Source: Petaurus breviceps papuanus (taxonomy: Eukaryota > Chordata > Mammalia > Diprotodontia > Petauridae). From it: DNA of 64,000 nt. Below the pieces are notes generated by a model. The model was not told the DNA's origin, did no database searches, and was given only the letters and a program-made list of their open reading frames with translations. The position numbers and the translations under genes are program-made. Numbering within the stretch: the first letter of the stretch is position 1; every line of letters begins with the position of its first letter. Shown in pieces: positions 34,735 through 46,428 of this stretch. The stretch lies in NCBI GenBank assembly GCA_028583685.1, contig JAMXIF010001178.1, forward strand, positions 7,117,743-7,181,742. Direction: 5' to 3'.

Positions 34735-35640
34735 TTTTCTTAGTTTTTATAGGTATCGTTTCTGTATCACCTTCATAAATGAACATATTTCTCTCCTCTC
34801 CCCAGAGAGCCATGCCTTATAAAAGAGACTAAGAAAGAATGAGAAAGAGAAGAATCTGGTAAAATCAACCAAGACTTCAACTAACAGCATATGAAAGGTT
34901 TCATCATCATAGTATTTCCCCTCTACAGCAAAGGGGCAGAGATACATGTTTTCAACTTCTCTTGAGTCAAACTTGATCCTTATAATTACACAGTGGTTAA
35001 TTTAGTCTTACTGTTTTAAACATAGTTTAGTTTCTTATGGTTGTCATTATGTACTCTGTTTTCCTGGTTCCCTTTACTGTGTATCAGGTTTTTGTTTTCT
35101 TTTGTTTTTACTTTGTGTCAGTTCTTGAAAGTCTTCTCATGCTTCTCTGAATTCTTCATACCTGTCATTTCTTATGATGCAATAATATTTTGTAACATTT
35201 TAACATACTACAATTTATTAGGTCAATCACCAAACTATGGCTATATACTTTGTTTAGAATGCTTTGCTACAATATAAAGAACAAAATATCTGGTGTACAT
35301 GGGACCTTTCTTTTTATCATTGACCTCCTTGGGGTATATCCCTAGCAGTGGCATCTCTGAGTCAAAGGGTATGGACATGGGGTGGATAGGTGGTGTGGTG
35401 AATAGAGCACTGGCCCTGGAGTCAAGAGGACTTGGGTTCAAATCCGGCCTCTGACACTTAACACTTTACTGGCCATGTGACCTTGGGCAAGTCACTTAAC
35501 CCCAGTTGCCCTGCCTTCCTCCCTACGAAAAGAAAAAAAAAAACAGGGTATGGACATATTAGTCACTTTTTCATCATAATTCTAAATTGTTTTCCAGAAT
35601 GATTGGACCAATTCAAACTCTACCAACAATGTAGCTCCAA
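34735..35640 (-). repeat. L1 LINE 3' end (older lineage)
   Basis: Antisense L1: 'cagagagccatgccttataa', 'ttgacctccttggggtatat', 'ccagaatgattggaccaatt'. Split by a SINE at 35379. Confidence 0.85.
35379..35545 (+). repeat. WSINE/MAR1-type SINE with 12-bp target-site duplication
   Basis: Complete sense SINE. 'gggtatggacat' is duplicated at 35367-35378 and 35546-35557, inside the L1. Confidence 0.95.
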
Positions 35641-36055
35641 ATCAGTAGCCCCCAAATTTTAGTATTAGAATTGAAAAGCCCTGTAAACATTTTACTAGAT
35701 CCTGGTTACCTAAAAGTCACATGAAACACAATCAATCAAGGACTGTCAGAATCCCAGAGAAATTTCTGCTTATCAGAGGGCTGCAAGGACCTTCCATGAA
35801 CCATCATTCTTAGTTACGATGCTATATTGTCTCCCAACAAACTAGTGCACTTAGTTGCAGGGGATGAGCTAGAAGCCTAGAAGAAGCATTTAGTTTCTTC
35901 AAAAAACAAATAATACCACCCCCAACAGAGACAGACACAGACCCCCACTCCAAAAAAAACCCTCCTTTTAAACGACCCATATGCTAATGGAAGAGCAATA
36001 GCTAAATAAACTGTAGGCAAATAAACGGTGACATACGAATATAATATTCTTTGGC
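35641..36055. other. Unrecognised segment
   Basis: No repeat or exon that I can assign. Confidence 0.35.
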
Positions 36056-36802
36056 CTTTCTGCAACTTTTTACTGTGTTGTCCATCAGCTCTACTTAGAT
36101 CTGACCTTCTCTTGGACACTCGCTCCCTCAATTCTGTTACACCACTCTCTTCCCTATCTACTGGTTCCTTCTCAGTCTCTTTTGATTGGGCATCACCCAC
36201 TTCCTGCCCACTAAATGTCTCAAGTCTGTGTTCTGGGTCCCTTTTTTCATTTTTTCCCCTATACTCTCCATCCATTATTGTGGGTTCAAGTATCAGCTCC
36301 ATTCAAAAGACTCCCAAATCTATATATCTAGCTCAAATCTTTCTCCTAACATCTCTAACTATCTGCTAGATATTTCCAGAAGGATGTTCTAACATCACCT
36401 CCAACTCAACATGTCCAAACTCCAATTATTCATCTTCCTTTATAAACCTGATCCTCCTCCAAACTTCCCCATTTCCATTAAGGGAACTACCATGCTCACA
36501 ATCAACAGGCTTCATAACCTTAAGGTTATCCTTGATTCTTTCTCCTCCATTACTGATATCCTATGCATTGCCAAATCTTGCTGATTCCACCTCCAGAACA
36601 TCCCAAGAATACATCTCCTCTTCCACACACTATTCCTGGCCCTTATCACCTTTCATCTGGACTATTGTAATAGTCTTTTAATTCAGTTTTTCTTTCTAAT
36701 CTCTCTTTCACACAGTCACCAAAATAATTTTCCTAAAGCACAGTTCTGATCATATTATTCCCCTACTCAAAATCCTTTGGTGGTTCTTAAATATCTCTAG
36801 GA

Positions 36803-37183
36803 CAAGAGTACTTCCTCTTTTTTTTTTTGTTAGTGAACCCCTTGTGCAATCTGATGAAGCCCATGGACCCCTTCTTAGAATAATGTGGGGTTTTTGCCTA
36901 TATTTATAACTGAAGGAAATGCTAATTTTCTATAAGAAATTAGTGAAGGGGCAGCTAGGTGGTGCTGTGAATAGAGCACCAGCCCCGGCCTCAGACACTT
37001 GACACACTTACTAGCTGTGTGACTTTGGGCAAGTCACTTAACCCCAATTGCCATCCAAACAAACAAACAAAAAAGCAAAAAAGAAATTAGTGAAAATAAA
37101 GGTATATTTTTTTCCTATCTAAATTCAAGGACCCCCTAAAACTGGACCCCCACAGTCCATGGACTCCAGATTAAGAAATTCTT
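36803..37183 (+). mobile_element. hAT-like non-autonomous element with 8-bp duplication
   Basis: Inserted in L2 between 'ctctagga' (36795-36802) and 'ctgtagga' (37184-37191), an 8-bp duplication with one mismatch, the size typical of hAT elements. The interior reads 'gatgaagcccatggacccct' and 'ctcttagaataatg'-type sequence shared with 8640, 26765 and 59972. A SINE is nested within. Confidence 0.65.
36948..37080 (+). repeat. Internally deleted SINE with 14-bp target-site duplication
   Basis: The SINE lacks about 28 bp of its core: 'agagcaccagccccggcctc' joins the head directly to the downstream core. Identical 'aagaaattagtgaa' copies lie at 36934-36947 and 37081-37094. Confidence 0.93.
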
Positions 37184-37614
37184 CTGTAGGATATAAATTC
37201 ATTAGTCTGGCATTTAGAGTTTCTACAGTTTGGCTCTAACAGAATTTTCTAACTTTATTTCATGTTATTCCCTCTTCACACTCATTGTGTTTGAGCCAAA
37301 CTTTCTTAGTTTTTCTCCAAATGTCATTCCATCTCCTAATCTCCATGCCGGAACTCCCTCTTCATCTCTGCCTTTCAGAATTCCAATCTTTCTTCAAAGC
37401 ACAGTTTCTACCTTCTGTATTAAACCTTCCTCAGTTTCACCAGTCTCCTCCCCACCATGCCCAGTTCTTAGAATTCTCTCCTCAAATTACTGTGTCTTCT
37501 CCTAATAGAATGTAAACTCATTGAAAGCAGAAACTGTTTTGATTTTATATCTCCAGCACTTAGCACCATAACTCGAACATAGCAGGACCTTGATAAATGA
37601 TTATTGAATTAGAA

Positions 37615-37830
37615 CTGGAACTGTGCAATAAGAAATGACAAATAATCAGAATATAAACAAATATTAAACAAGAATATCAGAATATAGGAAAATTTATACA
37701 AAGCAGTATGTATTATAGATCTAGAATCAGAATAACAATATACATGCTGATACTATGACATAAAAATTGTAGGAGCAGAATTTGAAAAAGTAAGCAGAAG
37801 TAAGTGATCAAAAGGGTCAGAAAACAAGAT
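37615..37830 (+). repeat. Possible L1 fragment
   Basis: 'tgtgcaataagaaatgacaa' and an A-rich continuation resemble the sense older-lineage L1 ORF2 end. Confidence 0.35.
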
Positions 37831-37836
37831 ATTATT

Positions 37837-37992
37837 TTTTTGCCTTTTGGAGGGCAATTGTGGTTAAGTAACTTGCCCAAGGTTACACGGCTAGTTTTTT
37901 TGTGTGGGTGTCAAGTGTCTGAGGCCAGAACCGAACTTGGGTCCTCCTGACTCTGGGGCCAGGGCTTTATTCACTGTGCCACCTAGCCGCTT
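37837..37992 (-). repeat. WSINE/MAR1-type SINE
   Basis: Antisense SINE between 'gatattatt' copies at 37828-37836 and 37993-38001. Confidence 0.92.
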
Positions 37993-38112
37993 GATATTAT
38001 TATTTATTAAAAGTAATATAAATATGCACACTTGGAGTTTATGGGTTTTTTATTTTTTGTTTTCCTGAATGTTTTTGTTGATGACTAAATTTAGAATATA
38101 TGTAACATTTTT

Positions 38113-38370
38113 GTTGTTTTTTCAGTTGTTTCAGTCATGTCCAACTCTTTGTGTCTTCATTTGGGGTTTTCTTGGTAAAGATACTGGAGCAGTTTGCCAT
38201 TTTCTTATCTAGCTCATTTTATAGATGAGGAAACTGAGGTAAAAAGGGTTAACAACTTGTCCAGGGTCACACAGCTAGTTAATGTCTGAGGCTAGATATG
38301 AACTCAGGAAGATGAGTCTTCCTGACTCTGGGAACAGCACTCTATCCACTGTGCCCCTTAGCTGCCCTAA
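38113..38370 (-). repeat. MAR1-type SINE, long form
   Basis: Antisense, with 'tttcagtcatgtccaactct', 'tttcttggtaaagatactgg' and 'ctatccactgtgcccct'. Confidence 0.92.
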
Positions 38371-38439
38371 TATATAATGTATATACATACAAACATATTA
38401 TTAGTTGATCCCATGGTAATGGAGGGGGAAATGAGGGAG

Positions 38440-38575
38440 GGAATTTTATATGTGTATGTATGCATGTTTGTATGTATACGTGCACATACACATGCATATA
38501 TACATGCATATGTATATGCATATACACACATGTATGTTGCACACATATATGTGTATATACATACATACAGAGAGA
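38440..38575. repeat. TATG/TGCATA-rich simple repeat
   Basis: Alternating purine-pyrimidine array of mixed TATG, CATA and TGCATA units. It produces repetitive open frames on both strands. Confidence 0.9.
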
Positions 38576-38599
38576 CAAAGAGAGATGAAGACATGGAGA

Positions 38600-38930
38600 C
38601 ACAGAGAGATATGGAGAATTTGGAATCTCCAAGGGCCCGTAAAAATAAGATTGCCTCTCGTTGCTAGCAAAGTCCAGGTATGGTTTTCCCCAGAGGGAGG
38701 GGGATGGAAGTGAATACCTCTCACTTTTCCTTCTAGCTATGTTCCTTTTCAGGATAGGCTTTACGCTGGCTATAGTATGCTGATTAATAAGGGCTCACCA
38801 GTGTCTCTGAGTAGGCAGGGCTTCAACTGATGGGAAGAGTTGCCTGAAAGGCTTTGTTGTTCGCAAAACAGAAAAATTTCCTCTAGATGCAGTAGATTTC
38901 TCCAGGGACTTAAGAATGGATTGCTTGGCC
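38600..38930. other. Unrecognised segment
   Basis: No repeat or exon assigned. Confidence 0.35.
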
Positions 38931-38934
38931 TGGG

Positions 38935-40160
38935 TCAGTTTGATTCAAAAAACATTCAGTAAATGCCTGTTATATGCCAAACATATATTGCCAAGTGTGT
39001 GTGTGTGGGGGGAGATATAAAGATGGAGAATAGCACAACCCTGCCCCCAGAGAGCTTACAATCAAATAAGGGGAATATAATATGCCCAAATAAGTGTGAT
39101 ACAAAGCAGAGTGTAACACAAAACAGAGAAGAGGGAAGTTCAGGAGTAGACAGCCAAACAGGTTAGTGTTGGGATTACTATGTTAAATTTGAAATGGGTT
39201 TTTAAAAAAACCTCACCAAGATGCATATAGTAGAGTCATATTTTCACTGGCAGTTATCTTTCTCCCTTCTTTATATAGGGAAATGTTCATATTTATTGAT
39301 GTTTGTCAAGTTCATAATAATAAAAAGGAAAAACAACAGCAAAAAACAAAAAGGAGAACAGTACAGGAGCAAAGGAAGGCCTCTAAGTGCTCTGGGAAAA
39401 TTTTAGGAGAAGCTTGCAGGTTCCCAGCCTAAGCTACCCCTGAAATCTAGGAAAATACCCCAAGACAGTAGGAGAAGGACCCAAGAAGGCAAAAGCTCAG
39501 CCTAGACCTTTTCTCCAGAAGTGTGCAGAGCCTGGCCTTAACATCATGTCGGAAGTCAGGAAGAACTCTGGAAGAATGAAGCAAACAAAGAATTTCACCA
39601 CAAAGAACCATTATAGTGACAGGGACCTCTAGACACAAACCTAGAAAAAGAGAAAACTCCAAAATGTCTACAAGCAAAGTCTCAAAGAATAACACAGTTT
39701 GAGCACAAGTCTAACCAGAAGTCTTGGAGGAGATGAAGCAAGAGTTATTTTTTTAAAGAGCTAAAAATCATTTTAGAAAATCAAATTATTGTATTAAAAG
39801 AAAAGAATGGGAAAAGAAATGAGCTATATGACAAAGATTTGGAAGGAGAATTAATAGCTTGCAACAAGAAATAGAAAAACTTCCCCAATGTAAAAATAAA
39901 AACTCCCTGAAAATTAGAAGGGACCAGATAGAAGCTGATGACTTTAGGAGACAACAAGAAATATTAAAACTTTTATTAAAATAAGTCAAAAGACCAAAAA
40001 AAATTTGAAGAAAAATGTAAGATATCTCATAGGAGAATTTTTGGAGGGAAAGATAAATTTTAGGTTGAAGAGGTGGCTAGAGGGAGAGAATCAAAGGAGA
40101 TTTCCTGGTGGGGGTGGCACCTAAGCTGGAAGAAGGCTTTCAACAGGCAGAGCAACATCA
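38935..40160 (-). repeat. L2 LINE split by L1
   Basis: L2 tail complement at 38935-39180 and L2 body at about 40025-40160 ('ttcctggtgggggtggcacc'), with L1 between. Confidence 0.65.
39200..40020 (+). repeat. L1 LINE 5' region and ORF1 part
   Basis: A-rich sense sequence that resembles marsupial L1 5' UTR and ORF1. It includes a coiled-coil-coding style stretch ('ttgcaacaagaaatagaaaa', 'gacaacaagaaatattaaaa'). Not a host gene. Confidence 0.55.
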
Positions 40161-40164
40161 CAGA

Positions 40165-40490
40165 ATGTTGTAGTTATATGAGATCTTGGAGATTCTTTAG
40201 CCCAACCTCTTTGTTTTAACGAAAGAAGAAACGAATCACAGGGAGAAATGACTTGCCTAAGGTCACACAGCTGATTAGTGCCACAAAGCTAAAACTTGAA
40301 ATCAAGTTTTATACCTTCTAGTACACTACTCTAACATGAGGTAGTGTGGAAAGAACCCTGTATCCAAGAGCACTCACTTAGGTTTAAGTCCTATCTCTGA
40401 CACAAACTGTGTGATCTGGGCAAATCAATTAATTTCCCTGGCCTCAGTTTCCTCATCTATAAAATGAGGATGTTAGACTAAATAGTTTGG
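40165..40490 (+). repeat. Ther fragment followed by SINE
   Basis: 'gacttgcctaaggtcacaca' block to 40340, then a SINE with 'cctcagtttcctcatctata' to 40490. Confidence 0.65.
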
Positions 40491-40499
40491 GATTTTTTT

Positions 40500-40690
40500 T
40501 TACTTTACCTTTATTTCTGAATATTTTTCTCCTCTCTCCCTATCTGGAGAGTCATTCTGTGTAACAAAGAATAAAAAAGGATGACCTAGAGAGCAGTTTG
40601 GTAAACCAACCAATATATCAACAGGGTCTGACAGTGTATACAGTAGTCTATGGCCATAGTCCCCCACCTCTGCAAAGAAGTGAGTAGCTT
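40500..40690 (-). repeat. L1 LINE 3' fragment (older lineage)
   Basis: 'tctggagagtcattctgtgt', 'gtaaaccaaccaatatatca', the L1 3' UTR complement. Confidence 0.65.
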
Positions 40691-40919
40691 CCAGCTGTAG
40701 AACCCTGATCCTATAATTGTCTTTCCTCAGGAACAAAGTTCAGAATGAGACTGGGAAACTGCTGATAATCCAATATGACTGGAACAGAATGTGCATAATG
40801 GAAGCCAGGTTCAGTAAAACTGGAGAGCTAACATAGAGTCAGAGTGAGGAGGGCTTTCAGCATCATTTTAAGACCTCTGTAGCTAGCCCCTAAGCAATAA
40901 AGGTTACACAAAAGTCTTA

Positions 40920-41395
40920 TTCCAATGAACCTGACAAATCTTCTAAGCCACATCAACATGTACCTCGGTGACCTCAGTATAAGGGTGGACATAGGTGAAA
41001 ACAATGAAAATGATACTGGGAAATTTGGTTTAGGATTAAGAAATGGAAAATGGACAAAAGCTTACTGACAGTGGAAACCTCAGGCCTGTCCATCACAAAT
41101 ACTTTCTTCAAGAAAGTCAGAAGGTGCTGGATACAGTGACCACTGAACAATATCACTCCCCAAGAGGAAATGGATTCCATTTTAGCAGACAAGACATGAA
41201 GGACTGGTTGTCTCTGTGGAAATCATTTTAGAATCAACAAGGCATACTCAGACCGTTGACTAATTAGAAGAAAGCTGAAATCGATACCAAATTAGAAGCA
41301 TAGGAACAAGAAGATATTGAGGACAGTTACATCCGATCCAACCTGGCCTTTTCAAGCAAGCTGTTGATAACCCAAAAGGGAAATAAATAAGGTCA
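40920..41395 (+). repeat. RTE/BovB-type LINE fragment (endonuclease region)
   Basis: Across frames the sense strand encodes GKFGLGLRN, SGLSITNTFFKK and EMDSILADKT. These match the order of conserved blocks in RTE/BovB endonuclease (GKFGLG, LxIxNTFFQK, EIDFILxDK). The frame is broken. Confidence 0.7.
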
Positions 41396-41649
41396 TTACT
41401 TCCAATTATCATCATTTCTTTTTTTAATCTCTAAAAATATTTCTGAGAATGAGCTGCATACAGGAGAATTTTTAAAAAGTTTTTTACAGTGTTTTCAAAA
41501 AATTGGCAATAATTTATTTTCTTTCCATCTTACCTCCCCTACTACTATTAATTTAAAAAAGAAAACCTTATACAATAAAACATCTTTTTAATGTTTTGTT
41601 GCTTTTTGTTTTTGACACCATAATCACTTCCCAATAAACCTGATAGCAG

Positions 41650-41903
41650 CTTGTAACAGAGTGGATAGAAAACTGTATCTGGAGCCAGAAAGAACTGAGG
41701 TCACACCCTGACTCAGACATTTACTGTGTGACCTTGAGGAAGTCATTTAACATATGTTTGTACCTCAGTTTCTCAACTGTAAAAGGGAATACTAATAGCA
41801 CCTAACTTGGGTTGTTGTGAGGATTAAATGAGGTATTTGTAAAAAGTGCTTAGCACAGTCCCTGGCATATTGTAGGCACTATATAAATGCTTATTCCCTT
41901 CCC
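41650..41903 (+). repeat. CORE-SINE, long form
   Basis: 'ctggagccagaaagaactga', 'ggttgttgtgaggattaaat', 'tggcatattgtaggcactat'. Confidence 0.85.
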
Positions 41904-42087
41904 TCCTACATATCCCCCTAAACCTTCCCTTACAGCAAAAAACAATCAAGCAAAACCAAGTGACAAGCAAGCCAAATCCTGCACTCATAGTCCACCTCTT
42001 CTACCGAGAAGAGGGAAATAAATTTTGTCAAAGATTCTCTGGGATAAAAATTTGTTAGTCTGAGTTCTGATGTCTTTTGTTATTTTT

Positions 42088-42244
42088 GTTTTGGTTTTTT
42101 TTTTTTGAGGGGGGAAGGCAAGGCAGTTGGGGTTAGGTGACTTGCCCAAGGTCATACAGTGTGTCAAGTGTCTGAGACCGGATTTGAACTGTGGTCCTCC
42201 TGACTCCAGGATGCGTGCTCTATTCACTGCACCACCTAGCAGGC
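42088..42244 (-). repeat. WSINE/MAR1-type SINE
   Basis: Antisense SINE with a short internal deletion ('tcatacagtgtgtcaagtgt'). Flanked by 'cttttgttattttt' and 'cttttgttgttatttt'. Confidence 0.88.
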
Positions 42245-43314
42245 CTTTTGTTGTTATTTTCATTTATATTATTGTAGCTAATGGGTGGATTGTTCTTCTG
42301 ATTTTGCTTTGTTCTCTCTCTCTATCAATTCATGTAAGATCGTGGGGTTATAGGTTAGAGCTAGAAGGGACATTAAAGGTTATCTTGTCCACCTTCTCTC
42401 ATTTTCCAGAGACTCAGAATGTCTCATAACCATACTTCCTTGTGTCTCAGTGTTCTATTATTGACATATCACAATTAGTCCAGACATTTCTTTAGTCACT
42501 GGGCACCCACTTTGCTTCCGATTTTTTATTACAACAAAAAGTTTTGTTTTCAATATTTTGACATATATGGGACCTCTCTTTCTGTCATTGATGTCCTTAG
42601 GGTATACGCTCATAGTGGGATCACTAAATGAATACTTTGTGGACTTTTTGAACATCATTCAAAATTGCTTTTTAGACTCAATCAGAGCTGAATTAGTGTG
42701 TCTGCCTTCCCACAGCTTCTCCAACATAGACTGTTTCCATATTTTATCATCTTCTCCAGTTTGATGGACATGAGGTGGGTGGTACTTTGGAGTTGTTTTA
42801 ACTTGCATTTTTATAGTGATTTGGAGGATTTTTACCCCAAAGTTGATTTCTTATTTTGAAAATCTCTTTTGGAGGATGATTTAACAGGCTTACATATGCA
42901 CCAGTTCTCCATAGATCATGGATAACAGATTTTTACCAGAGATGTTTGCTGCTAAGATTATTTTCCCATTTGGCAGAGACTCTTCCTATGCTAATTGCAT
43001 TGATTTTGTTTATGTAAAATCTTTGACATTTAGTATAATAAAATTGTCAATTTTGTATTTTGTGATCTCCTCTATCTTTTATCTGTTTATGAATCCTACC
43101 TCTCATTATAGTTGTGAAAGGTACCTCCTTTTGTTAAACTTTATTTTAAAAAATAATATAACTTTTTACATATGGACTATTTGTATAAATGTATTATGTT
43201 TTATTAGTAGTAGTATTATAATATAGTATGTTGTGTAAAATCAAATTGTACTTTATATCAAAAAGCTTTTCAATTTTTCTAGCAGTTTCTTATTAAGTAA
43301 AGAGCCCTGCTCTT

Positions 43315-43471
43315 TTTTTTTTTATAAGCAATTGGGGCTAAGTAACTTTCTCAAGGTTACATGGCCAGTTATTTTCTGGGTGTGGTGCTAAGCATCTGAG
43401 CCCGGTTTCGATCCTAGGTTATCCCAACTCTGGGGTCAGTGCTCTTACTCACTGTGCCACCTGGCCACCCC
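43315..43471 (-). repeat. SINE, variant subfamily, with 15-bp target-site duplication
   Basis: Antisense variant SINE. Flanks 'aagagccctgctctt' (43300-43314) and 'aagagccctactctt' (43472-43486) differ at one base. An empty-site-like copy of this target occurs at 44988-45021. Confidence 0.93.
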
Positions 43472-43564
43472 AAGAGCCCTACTCTTAATTGTTTTTTTTT
43501 TGAGGGGGTTATTGAACACTGTACTAGTATGTTCATCTGCTTTTATGCCTTGGCTTGTATGGTC

Positions 43565-43835
43565 TGTTCCATTGATCTACTTTAAAAAAAAGTACAACTT
43601 TTTTCCAAATTAATATCTGCCTTCTCTTCCACTCAACTTTTCCCCCACCCCACACTGAGAAAGCAAGAAAAGCAACTCCCCTGTTACAAACATGTATAGT
43701 CAAGTAACAAATTCCCACATTGGCAATATCCAGAAAAAAGTATGTCTCATTTTGTATTCTGAGTCCATCATCTCTCTGTCATGAGATTGGTAGCATGTTT
43801 CATCATGAATCTTCTGGAATTGTGGTTGAGTACCA
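43565..43835 (-). repeat. Second L1 3' end nested in L1
   Basis: Antisense L1 3' UTR ('tatagtcaagtaacaaattc', 'catcatgaatcttctggaat'). It interrupts the older L1 exactly between 'ttccattgatctacttt' and 'taccaaatagttttgatg'. Confidence 0.75.
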
Positions 43836-44945
43836 AATAGTTTTGATGATTAATGTTTTATAATATAATTTGAGCTCTGGTAATACTAGGCTCCCTCATT
43901 TCTCCTTTTTTCATTATCATTTTCATCATTGGTACAACCCTAAATTATGTAAACTAATTTGGGCAGTAATGCAATTTAAAAAATATTGGCTTAGCTTTAA
44001 TATGAATGAGGAATATCCCTCCAATTATTTGTCTTCCTTTATTTCTATAAAGCATTTTGTGGTTGTACCTATATAAGTCTTGAGAGCATCTTATTAGGTT
44101 AACTCCCAGATATTTTGCATTTAATTTGAATAGATTTTCTCTATCATTTCCTCCTACTTTTTGTCAGTACTGCACAGAATTACTGATGATTACTATGGAC
44201 TTAATTTTGTATCATGTCACTTTACTGAAGCTATTCATCATCTTCATTAATTTCTTAGCTAATTCTCTGGGGTTTTCTAAATAAATAAGTGTATTCTTTG
44301 CCAAAAGGAATAATTGTGCTTCTCTTTAATGAGGTTTATATCTTTAATTCCTCAGTCTTTTCTTTAACTGCCATTGCTAGCATTGCTAGTGCTGTCAAAT
44401 AATAGTGACATTCCCAATCTAATGGGAAAAGTTTTTAGTGTTCTTTCTCCTCAAAAAATAGTGTTATTTCCTAGTTTTAGGAATATATTTTTATCCATAT
44501 TAAATAAAGGCTTTTCTCTTATTCTTAGTTTTTAACAGAAATGAGAGCTATATTTTGGGAAAGGATTTTTAAAAGAAATTTCTGGGAAATCTTTTTTTTT
44601 TTAAGATAATTATGTGGTTTTGATTTTTACATGATTAATTAAAATAATTGCTTTTGAAATGTTGAACTATCCTTGCACAACTAGCAGATATACACAACTA
44701 GCATATATAAGGAATAATTAATATTTTAGATATATTTCTGTATTCTCTTTGCTAATATTTTATTTTTAAAGGTTTACATTAATATTTATTGGTAAAATTG
44801 ATCTACAATTCTCTTTCTCTGCTTTATTCCTCTCTGGTTTAAATATTAGGATCATATTTTAATGAAAAAAGGAGTTTGGTAGAGTGCTTTCTTCTCTATA
44901 ATAGGTGGAATGCTCTGTTTTTTTGGTGTTTAAGTTCAAAATAAA

Positions 44946-45060
44946 AAAATTAAAATATATATTATATATAATATTATATATAATTTAATTAAGTAAAGAA
45001 TCCTACTCTTAATTGTTTTTTATAATATATATTTTATAATATATATGAAATATAAAATAA
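44946..45060. repeat. AT-rich low-complexity DNA with a duplicated L1 scrap
   Basis: TATAAT-rich. Contains 'aattaagtaaagaatcctac' followed by 'tcttaattgtttttt', a second copy of L1 sequence from 43292-43500 lacking the SINE. Confidence 0.75.
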
Positions 45061-45725
45061 TAAAGATCACATGAAAAAAATCAGAAGAGAGCTCTATGTA
45101 GTATCTTTTAAAGGTAAGGCCACGGGGATAATTCTTAACAAAACAAGGGATAGAAGCAACCATAAAAAATAAAATAGATGACCTCAATTACATGAAATCA
45201 AAGACCTAAACAATATCAGTTCAACTGGAATAAGTAGAAAAGCAGTAAATTGGGGGAAAAAATCTCTGCATCAAATATTTCTTATAAGAGACTGATATCT
45301 AAGACATTAAGAGAACTAATATATGTGACCAAAAAGCATTCCCCGGTGAACAAATTATCAAAGGATATGAATAGCTCCTAAGAGAAGAATAGCAAATTAT
45401 TAAAAACCATATGTAAGATTGCTCCAAATCATTAATAAGAGAAATGCAAATGAAAGCAACTCAGACATCTAATTTCATACTAAGCAAATTGTCAGAGATG
45501 TTAAAAGAGGGGAATAGTCAATGCTGGAGAGGCTGTGAAAAGACAGGTACAGCAATACACTGTTACTGGAGCTGTGAATTGGTTTAACCTTTCTGGAAAG
45601 CAATTTGGAATTAGGCTTAGGATGTACTTAAAATATCTATAACCACTGATCTAGAGATTCCATTGTGTATACCACAAGGAGATCATAGAAAAAATAAAGG
45701 TGTTATATATACCATAATGTTTATT
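45060..45725 (+). repeat. L1 LINE ORF2 end (outer layer of nest, left part)
   Basis: Sense L1: 'tgctggagaggctgtgaaaa', 'ggaaagcaatttggaattag', 'accacaaggagatcatagaa'. It resumes at about 51335. Confidence 0.85.
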
Positions 45726-45734
45726 TCTATTTAT

Positions 45735-46428
45735 TTTTTAAATTACATTTTATTTTTAAAAATGAAAACCCAACTTCTTTTCCTCTGATCTCCCTGTCTC
45801 CATCCTCTACCAAGAAAGCAAAAAAACAAAAACAAAAACAAAAACCCATATTACAAACATGCATGATCAAGCAAAACAAATTTCTATATGGCGATGTCAA
45901 AAAAAAGTTACATCTCAGTCTACATTCCAAGTCTATTATCTATCAAAAGGTGAATGGAATGTTTCATCACAATTTTTCTGAAATTAGAGTTGCTCATTGT
46001 GTTTATCAGAGTTCTAAGTCTTTCAAAGTTGTTTGTAGTATTGTTGTTTTAGTATAAATTGTTCTTCTGGTTTTGCTCACTTCACTCTGCATCAATTAAT
46101 ATGTCTTCCCAAGTTTCTCTAAAACCATCCCCATCATCATTTCTTAACACACAATATTTCATCACATTTATATACCACAACTTGTTAAGCCATTTCCCAA
46201 TTAATGGATACCCCTTCAATTTCTAATTCATTGCTACCACAAAAAAGTTGCTAAAATATCTTTGTACATATGACTTCTTTTGCTATTTCTTTGATTCTGG
46301 GAGGGGGGATATCTACCTCTAGTGGTATCACTGGGTCAAAGGTATACACAGTATAATAGTTTTTGGGGCATCGTTCCAAATTGTTTCCCAAATGGGAGGA
46401 CCAATTCATAGCTTCACCCACATTGTAT
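45735..46428 (-). repeat. L1 LINE 3' end (second layer, left part)
   Basis: Antisense L1, inserted in the sense L1: 'ccacaacttgttaagccatt', 'gtggtatcactgggtcaaag'. It resumes at about 51241-51330 with 'ggcaatctgatggatatgag'. Confidence 0.85.

Larger units (their letters stand above)
36060..37612 (+). repeat. L2 LINE, 3' ORF and 3' UTR
   Basis: Sense L2. The frame contains FSVSFDWASPTSCPL, SLFSFFPLYSPSI and IYLAQIFLL, matching the L2 reverse-transcriptase region. It ends with the tail 'tctccagcacttagcaccat'. A hAT-like element (36803-37183) splits it, and sequence continuity across that element is clear. Confidence 0.88.
41905..44945 (-). repeat. L1 LINE, about 2.6 kb of 3' UTR and ORF2
   Basis: The longest L1 here, antisense from the 3' UTR through much of ORF2. 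The order of blocks ('gacctctctttctgtcattg', 'gtctgttccattgatctact', 'atcatgtcactttactgaag', 'ctttaatgaggtttatatc') follows mammalian L1 ORF2 read in reverse. Two SINEs, a Ther scrap (about 42340-42430) and a second L1 are nested within. Confidence 0.85.

Noticed and set aside
38342-38724. Overlapping Tyr/His/Met-rich frames on both strands
   Set aside because: Produced by the TATG/CATA simple repeat next to a SINE.
39447-39989. Minus-strand frames near 39.4-40.0 kb as a membrane protein
   Set aside because: Antisense of an A-rich L1 5'/ORF1 region; the hydrophobic look comes from complementing Lys/Asn/Glu codons.
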